From NCBI GenBank assembly GCA_003644825.1, contig QNDJ01000022.1, positions 1 to 11,004 on the forward strand: 11,004 nt of DNA, read 5' to 3'. This stretch comes from B21-G16 sp003644825 [NCBI: Candidatus Zhuqueibacterota bacterium]. Its GTDB lineage: Bacteria; SM23-31; B21-G16. A program made the translations under genes and the position numbers. The notes below the pieces were generated by a model. It searched no databases. It was not told the DNA's origin and saw nothing but the letters and a program-made list of their open reading frames with translations. Shown one piece after another: positions 6,610 to 11,004 of this stretch; position 1 is the first letter of the stretch, and the number at the start of each line of letters is the position of its first letter.

Positions 6610-7890
6610 ATGAAGCAGATACCTGTTAAGCTTATTACTCTAGGTTGTCCTAAAAATTATGTGGATTCCGAAATTATAAAAGATATTTTCACTGGAAGTA
6701 AATATAGAATTGTAGATGGAAATGAAAATCCTGATATAGTTGTTGTAAATACCTGTGGTTTTATTGAGGATGCAAAAAAGGAATCCATCGAAGTTATCCT
6801 TGAAACAGTCAGGTTAAAGAACGAAAAGAAGATAAAAAAACTTATTGTAACAGGCTGTCTATCCCAGAGATACAGAGAACAACTACTTGAAGAAATCCCC
6901 GAAATAGATTTTATTTTTGGGGTTAATGATTTTTCAAATCTTTACAGCACTCTTTATAACGATTTTCCAGAAAAACCGCTAACCGAAAGAAAGTTAATCA
7001 CTCCGAAACATTATGCCTACCTGAAGATTGCTGAAGGGTGTGATAACCTGTGCTCTTACTGTATCATTCCTTTTATCAGGGGGAGATTTAAAAGTAGAGA
7101 GATTAATTCACTTGTTAAAGAAGCTGAAACCCTTGCAACAAATGGTGTTAAAGAACTCATCCTTATTGCTGAAGATACAACATCCTATGGTATTGATATT
7201 TATGGAAAAAGAAAATTACCTTATCTTCTTGAAAAACTTACAGGTATTGATAAATTAAAATGGATTAGAATACTTTATGCTTATCCTGGATATGTTGATG
7301 ATGAATTAATAAAATTTATTGCTGAAAATAAAAAAATATGTCGATATATAGATATTCCTGTTCAACACGTATCAAATAAAATATTAAAAATGATGGGAAG
7401 AAAATATAATAAAGATTTTCTTCTGAAGCTTATAGAAAAAATACGAAAAAAGATTCCAGATATAGGATTACGAACTACTGTAATAACTGGTTTTCCGGGT
7501 GAAACGATGAAGGATTTTAACGAACTCCTTTCATTTATTGAGTATGTGAAGTTTGATAGGCTGGGTGTTTTTACATATTCAAGAGAAGAGGGAACTAAAG
7601 CTTACTATTATAAAGATCAATTATCTAAAAAGGAAAAAGAAGAAAGAGCAGAAGAAATAAAATGGTTACAGAAAGAAATCTCTTTAAAGAAAAATCAAAC
7701 TCTTATTGGTGAAAAGTTAAATGTTATTATAGATAGTTGCGATAATGTGGAAAAAGTGTCTACAGGAAGAACTGAAAAAGATTCTCCCGAAATCGATAAT
7801 AAAGTACTGATAAAAAAGAAACTAAAACCGGGTCAATTTTATAAAGCGACTATAACTGAAGCATCCGATTTTGACCTGATTGGATATTAA
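6610..7890 (+). CDS. rimO: Ribosomal protein S12 methylthiotransferase RimO
   Basis: Radical SAM enzyme that adds a methylthio group to the conserved aspartate of ribosomal protein S12. It is 426 residues, the usual length. The N-terminal methylthiotransferase domain has LGCPKNYVDSE (11-21) with Cys13, NTCGF with Cys49, and TGCLSQR with Cys83, the three ligands of the auxiliary cluster. The radical SAM site is Cys144, Cys148 and Cys151 in EGCDNLCSYCIIP. The C-terminal TRAM domain (about 359-426) ends in DFDLIGY, characteristic of RimO. The CPKNxVDSE form and this ending separate it from MiaB and MtaB. It starts 2 bp after ftsY, so it is almost certainly co-transcribed. The protein is complete with no missing ligand. 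S12 as the target comes from the family, not from this window. Confidence 0.96.
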   Translation: MKQIPVKLITLGCPKNYVDSEIIKDIFTGSKYRIVDGNENPDIVVVNTCGFIEDAKKESIEVILETVRLKNEKKIKKLIVTGCLSQRYREQLLEEIPEIDFIFGVNDFSNLYSTLYNDFPEKPLTERKLITPKHYAYLKIAEGCDNLCSYCIIPFIRGRFKSREINSLVKEAETLATNGVKELILIAEDTTSYGIDIYGKRKLPYLLEKLTGIDKLKWIRILYAYPGYVDDELIKFIAENKKICRYIDIPVQHVSNKILKMMGRKYNKDFLLKLIEKIRKKIPDIGLRTTVITGFPGETMKDFNELLSFIEYVKFDRLGVFTYSREEGTKAYYYKDQLSKKEKEERAEEIKWLQKEISLKKNQTLIGEKLNVIIDSCDNVEKVSTGRTEKDSPEIDNKVLIKKKLKPGQFYKATITEASDFDLIGY

Positions 7891-7907
7891 TATAAATATG
7901 GTGCGAT

Positions 7908-9767
7908 ATGGATAGAAATTATTTCAAGCTGAAATCCAGTATTTGTTCGAGTCTTGTTGTATTTTTATGTTTTATATTTATTTTTTCTTTGAAGTATGTA
8001 TATTCCTTTCAATCTGACATTAACCCTTATGTTTTTCTGGAGAAAGATGACAGGTTTGTTATTACTCCAGAGCTTGAAATTATGGTGAATTTCTGGAAGG
8101 ATGTCTATACAAAATATCCTAAAACCAGTATTGTAATACATGATAGAAATCATCTGGATGTTATATATGAAGTTTTTGATACAAAAAAATACATAAATAA
8201 GGGGTATTCAAGAAGGAAAATCTGGAAAATCATAGGAGAACGAAAACTTAAATACAAAAGAATTTTAAGATATATTTACAGGAATTTAAGAAGAAAAAAA
8301 CATTTCTCGGGGGATACTTTAAGAATATACAACTTATACAGAAAGAAAAATCTGTTAGAATATCTATATAAGGGTTCAAGAAATATACGCTGTCAGCAGG
8401 GCTTAAAAGAGATGTTCAAGAACGGGCTTATTGTTTCAGGAAGATATATGAAGTATATTCTTGAGATATTTAATAGAGAAGGAATCCCCCTGGAGTTTGC
8501 TATAATTCCTCATATAGAATCCTCTTTCAACTATAGAGCTTACTCGAAGTTTGGTGCATCTGGATTGTGGCAATTTACAAGGTCCACTGGAAGAAAATAT
8601 CTAACTATTAATTATATTATTGATGAGAGAAGAGACCCTATACGTTCAACAGAAGCTATTGCTAAATCATTCAAAGAGAGTTATAATAAACTTGGAGATT
8701 GGAAACTTGTTCTTCTTTCTCATATTTATGGTATAAATGGCACTCAGCGAGCAATAAGACAATTGAGAACAAAAAATATTGTAACCATCATAAATAAGCA
8801 TAAAGGAAGAGTTTTTGGTTTTGCTTCAAAGAACTTTTACCCTGAGTTTCTTGCGGCAAAAAATGTTGTAAAAAATTATGAGAAATATTTTGGCAGAATA
8901 AAATTTGAAAAGCCAATTGAATTTGAAAGGTTTTTACTTCCGGATTATTTAAATTTTTCTGCGATAAAAAAGTATTTCAATATAGAAGTATCCGAGTTCA
9001 GTGAACTGAATCCAGCTATATTAAAACCAGTATATAAAGGTGAATGTTATTTACCAAAAGGATTTGAGTTGAAACTACCATCAGTGAAAGGGATTAGTTT
9101 TGCTACTCTTTATGAACAGATTCCAGGCAAATATAAAGCAAAAAACCAGAAGTTCCGGGGATATTACAGGGTTAAATGGGGTGATAATTTGAGTTTTATT
9201 GCCAGAATTTTAAAAGTCAGACTCAGAGATTTGATTGTATTAAACAATATTAAAAATCCTAATAGAATAAGAGCAGGTCAAAGATTAAAAATCCCGGGGA
9301 TCTTTGCATACTTACCAGAAAACGATAATAACCAGATTAATGAAGACAGGTCAGTTCTTACAATTTTTGTAAAGGATAATGAAACCCTCAGCCATTATGC
9401 GGACTGGTCAAATACTTCAACTTATTACATCAGACAAATTAATAATTTATCTTCCAGGTGGAAGATTCACTATGGTCAGAAAATTATAATTCCTTTATCA
9501 AAAGCTTCAAAAGAGGAATTTCTGGAGGAAAGAGAGAGTTTCCACAAAGATATTGAAGAGAAGTTCTTCCATGAAAATACAATTACAACTGTGCGGGTTC
9601 ATAGGGTAAGAAGCGGAGAAAATATCTGGCTTATTGTGAAAAAATTTAATAATATTCCAATATGGCTGCTGGAAAAATACAATAAAAATAAGTTTTTACC
9701 TTTTATTAAAAAAGGAGATAGGATTAATATCCCGATAGTTGAAAAAATTGCTGATGTGGGTTCATAA
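7908..9767 (+). CDS. MltD-like lytic transglycosylase with three LysM repeats
   Basis: Envelope enzyme of 619 residues predicted to cleave peptidoglycan glycan strands. A basic N-terminus and hydrophobic stretch (about 11-28) form a signal peptide or anchor; there is no lipobox, unlike E. coli MltD, and no clear AxA cleavage site. An N-terminal region (about 55-185, with VNFWKDVYTKY and IVIHD) is shared by MltD-like proteins of many deltaproteobacteria and relatives. The SLT domain (about 185-290) has catalytic Glu204 in PHIESSFN, GASGLWQFTRSTGR (216-229) and DERRDP (239-244). Three LysM repeats lie at about 418-463, 482-529 and 561-610. One oddity: where relatives have AYNxG, this protein has SHIYG (271-275), so the tyrosine and asparagine of that motif are replaced. 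ATG at 7908 follows a weak GGTG; ATG at 7898 is out of frame. The class is confident; activity is slightly less so. Confidence 0.9.
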   Translation: MDRNYFKLKSSICSSLVVFLCFIFIFSLKYVYSFQSDINPYVFLEKDDRFVITPELEIMVNFWKDVYTKYPKTSIVIHDRNHLDVIYEVFDTKKYINKGYSRRKIWKIIGERKLKYKRILRYIYRNLRRKKHFSGDTLRIYNLYRKKNLLEYLYKGSRNIRCQQGLKEMFKNGLIVSGRYMKYILEIFNREGIPLEFAIIPHIESSFNYRAYSKFGASGLWQFTRSTGRKYLTINYIIDERRDPIRSTEAIAKSFKESYNKLGDWKLVLLSHIYGINGTQRAIRQLRTKNIVTIINKHKGRVFGFASKNFYPEFLAAKNVVKNYEKYFGRIKFEKPIEFERFLLPDYLNFSAIKKYFNIEVSEFSELNPAILKPVYKGECYLPKGFELKLPSVKGISFATLYEQIPGKYKAKNQKFRGYYRVKWGDNLSFIARILKVRLRDLIVLNNIKNPNRIRAGQRLKIPGIFAYLPENDNNQINEDRSVLTIFVKDNETLSHYADWSNTSTYYIRQINNLSSRWKIHYGQKIIIPLSKASKEEFLEERESFHKDIEEKFFHENTITTVRVHRVRSGENIWLIVKKFNNIPIWLLEKYNKNKFLPFIKKGDRINIPIVEKIADVGS

Positions 9768-9785
9768 GAATAGTTTTTAATAATA

Positions 9786-9814
9786 TTGATTTTAAAACAT
9801 AAAATTTGTAAAAT
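9786..9814 (+). promoter_or_regulatory. Likely sigma70-type promoter for the STAS-MBL unit
   Basis: TTGATT at 9786-9791 and TAAAAT at 9809-9814 are separated by 17 bases. They match four of six and five of six consensus positions. They lie in the longest gene-free gap of the window, about 33 bases before the STAS start. A short A/T-only inverted repeat (9789-9794 with 9800-9805) sits between the hexamers and is probably chance. In such AT-rich DNA, promoter-like matches are common, so this rests partly on the position. Confidence 0.45.
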
Positions 9815-9835
9815 ATATAGGTAAAACAATTTCAT

Positions 9836-9842
9836 AAGGAGG
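9836..9842 (+). promoter_or_regulatory. Strong Shine-Dalgarno sequence of the STAS gene
   Basis: AAGGAGG sits four bases before the ATG at 9847. It is a full match to the anti-Shine-Dalgarno sequence and the strongest ribosome binding site in the window, where most other genes have none. It fixes the STAS start and suggests this small protein is made in larger amounts than its neighbours. Confidence 0.8.
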
Positions 9843-9846
9843 AAAT

Positions 9847-10191
9847 ATGGCTATAAAGGAAAAAATTGAGGGCGATGTTGCGGTTCTAACTCTTAAAGGA
9901 AATCTTATGGGTGGTCCGGAAACACAGGATTTAAGAGAACATATCTATAGTTTAATTGGAGATGGAATTAAAAAGGTTGTTATAGACCTTGGAAAGGTTA
10001 AATGGATGAACAGTGTAGGTCTCGGGGCATTGATGGCGGCTCTTACCTCAATGAGGAATAAAGGTGGAAACCTGAAACTTGCAAACGTTACCAAGAAAGT
10101 TCAAAGCCTTTTAATGATTACTCAATTAATGAATATCTTTGAGACTTTCGAAACTGTTGATAGAGCTGTTGCAAGTTATAAAAATGAATAA
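9847..10191 (+). CDS. STAS-domain anti-sigma factor antagonist (SpoIIAA/RsbV-like)
   Basis: Cytoplasmic single-domain STAS protein of 114 residues, the normal size. In partner-switching systems such proteins bind a serine kinase/anti-sigma factor when unphosphorylated and are released once phosphorylated. The conserved loop is WMNSVGLGAL (53-62), with Ser56 at the expected phosphorylation position. The loop has Asn in place of the Asp of SpoIIAA DSSGLG, a change also seen in many Gram-negative members. Other family features are GDVAVLTLKGNL near the N-terminus and NKGGNLKLANV in the middle. It has a likely promoter of its own and the best ribosome binding site in the window. No partner kinase, phosphatase or sigma factor gene is visible here, so the output is unknown. 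The MBL gene follows after 3 bp. Domain call is very confident; a role in sigma-factor control is only one option for this family. Confidence 0.93.
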   Translation: MAIKEKIEGDVAVLTLKGNLMGGPETQDLREHIYSLIGDGIKKVVIDLGKVKWMNSVGLGALMAALTSMRNKGGNLKLANVTKKVQSLLMITQLMNIFETFETVDRAVASYKNE

Positions 10192-10194
10192 GTT

Positions 10195-10947
10195 ATGAAA
10201 ATAATTATTCTGGGTTCTGGAACCTGTATACCCAGCAAAAAAAGGGGTTCTCCGGGCTATTATCTGGAGATAGGTGGTCAAAAAATGTTGATTGACCCGG
10301 GTTCTGGAACTCTTCATAGACTTGGTGTTATTGATGTAAAAATAGAAGAAATTTCAACTATATTTTTTTCTCATTCTCACGTTGACCATACCGCTGATTT
10401 GATTCCTATTCTATTTGCGAAGAAAAATCTACATGAATTTTCCCGGCAGGATGATATTTACCTGTATGGATTTAAAGGATTTAAAAATTACTTCAAAAAG
10501 CTATGCTCTATTTATGAACCCTGGATAATCTCCCAGGATTACAATATATTTGTAAATGAATTCAATACTGAAGCTATTTCTTTTAAGAACTGGTCTTTAT
10601 CTATAAAAAAGGTTGAACATAGTCAGGAGAGCGTTGGTTTTAGATTTATTGAGAATAGTAAAATATTCACATTTTCGGGTGATTCGGATTACTGTAAAAA
10701 TCTTGTTGAGCTTTCAAGGGATGCGGATCTTGCGATACTGGAATGTTCATTTCCTGAATCAATGGGCTGTCAGAACCATTTAACACCGGTAAAGGCAGGT
10801 AAAATTGCATCAGAAGCAGGTGTAAAGAAACTTGTGCTAACTCACCTTTACCCAATATGTGATTCTTTTAACATTATTGAGGAATGTAAGAAAGTTTTCC
10901 CCGGAAAGGTAGAAGTAGCTGAAGACTTCAAATCATATCATCTGTAA
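10195..10947 (+). CDS. Metallo-beta-lactamase-fold hydrolase (RNase Z-like)
   Basis: Predicted cytoplasmic metal-dependent hydrolase of 250 residues. The opening MKIIILGSGTCIPS is typical of the RNase Z/ElaC-like branch. The active-site motif is HSHVDH (60-65), giving His60, His62, Asp64 and His65. Further ligands are probably His142 (VEHS), Asp163 (FSGDSD) and His217 (LTHLYP), with His195 (NHLTP) as the RNase Z-type histidine. The metal site therefore looks complete. It lacks an obvious long exosite arm with the glycine/proline-rich motif of true RNase Z, so tRNA 3' processing should not be assumed; a phosphodiesterase or arylsulfatase-like activity is equally possible. Only 3 bp separate it from the STAS gene, with no Shine-Dalgarno sequence, so it is likely translated by coupling. 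Fold is certain; substrate is unknown. Confidence 0.9.
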   Translation: MKIIILGSGTCIPSKKRGSPGYYLEIGGQKMLIDPGSGTLHRLGVIDVKIEEISTIFFSHSHVDHTADLIPILFAKKNLHEFSRQDDIYLYGFKGFKNYFKKLCSIYEPWIISQDYNIFVNEFNTEAISFKNWSLSIKKVEHSQESVGFRFIENSKIFTFSGDSDYCKNLVELSRDADLAILECSFPESMGCQNHLTPVKAGKIASEAGVKKLVLTHLYPICDSFNIIEECKKVFPGKVEVAEDFKSYHL

Positions 10948-10958
10948 AATAGAATATA

Positions 10959-11004
10959 ATGAGAATTTTTTCTGGGTCAATTTATTCAAATTTATTAATT
11001 GTTA
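10959..11004 (+). CDS. Possible start of a further gene, cut by the window edge
   Basis: An ATG at 10959 opens a frame that runs without a stop to the window end and would encode MRIFSGSIYSNLLIV. The last residues are hydrophobic, as at the start of a membrane protein. There is no good Shine-Dalgarno sequence, but most genes here lack one too. Fifteen codons are too few to identify a product. The bases TATAAT at 10955-10960 overlap this ATG and could instead be part of a promoter, although no -35 element is visible at the right distance. Confidence 0.3.
   Translation, partial: MRIFSGSIYSNLLIV

Noticed and set aside
7028-7258. 76-codon + strand frame inside rimO
   Set aside because: It overlaps the radical SAM cysteines of rimO in another frame and resembles nothing I know.
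9789-9805. Inverted repeat ATTTTA-N5-TAAAAT before the STAS gene, considered as terminator or operator
   Set aside because: The six-base arms are A/T only, with no G/C stem and no following T run; such pairs are frequent by chance in DNA this AT-rich.
9599-9835. 78-codon - strand frame covering the last LysM repeat and the gap
   Set aside because: The LysM repeat on the + strand is clear, and this frame is a hydrophobic low-complexity shadow with no start signal.
10955-10960. TATAAT considered as a -10 promoter element near the right edge
   Set aside because: No -35-like hexamer is found 16-18 bases upstream, and the bases overlap a possible start codon; too little sequence remains to decide.

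Overview
AT-rich window from a bacterium, with every recognised gene on the + strand and very little space between genes. Nothing is longer than 300 bases without a gene. The largest gaps are about 79 bp before the STAS gene and 57 bp at the right edge. I see no tRNA, rRNA, insertion sequence, CRISPR array, phage gene or obvious rho-independent terminator. Base composition and codon use look even across the window, so nothing suggests recent transfer.

Layout: (1) Positions 1-2843 hold the 3' end of a DUF5683-type membrane protein, an NSS-family Na+-coupled transporter and a PHP-domain phosphoesterase. (2) Positions 2836-7890 hold purF, a small 2[4Fe-4S] ferredoxin that starts at TTG, a geranylgeranyl-reductase-family flavoprotein, ftsY and rimO. 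(3) Positions 7908-9767 hold an MltD-like transglycosylase with three LysM repeats. (4) Positions 9768-10947 hold a second unit with its own likely promoter and the best ribosome binding site in the window. It encodes a SpoIIAA-like STAS protein followed by a metallo-beta-lactamase-fold hydrolase. Genes in blocks 1-3 are separated by -8 to +27 bp, so the first nine genes may form one long transcription unit, although they serve unrelated processes.

Organism: DUF5683, a secreted MltD-like enzyme (outer membrane or at least periplasm), an iron-sulfur PurF, a dicluster ferredoxin and rarity of Shine-Dalgarno sequences fit an anaerobic diderm bacterium. The FCB supergroup or a neighbouring candidate phylum (WOR-3/Cloacimonadota-like) is my best guess. 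That is an inference from gene content, not from an alignment.

How the genes work together: the clearest functional pair is ferredoxin plus geranylgeranyl reductase, which would reduce isoprenoid double bonds (lipid or quinone side chain) with low-potential electrons. FtsY (membrane targeting), RimO (S12 methylthiolation) and PurF (purine synthesis) are housekeeping genes. I did not find a convincing wholly new system. The most useful observations are the hidden ferredoxin gene and its pairing, a transglycosylase with an altered catalytic-domain motif, and a STAS/MBL two-gene unit of unknown role.
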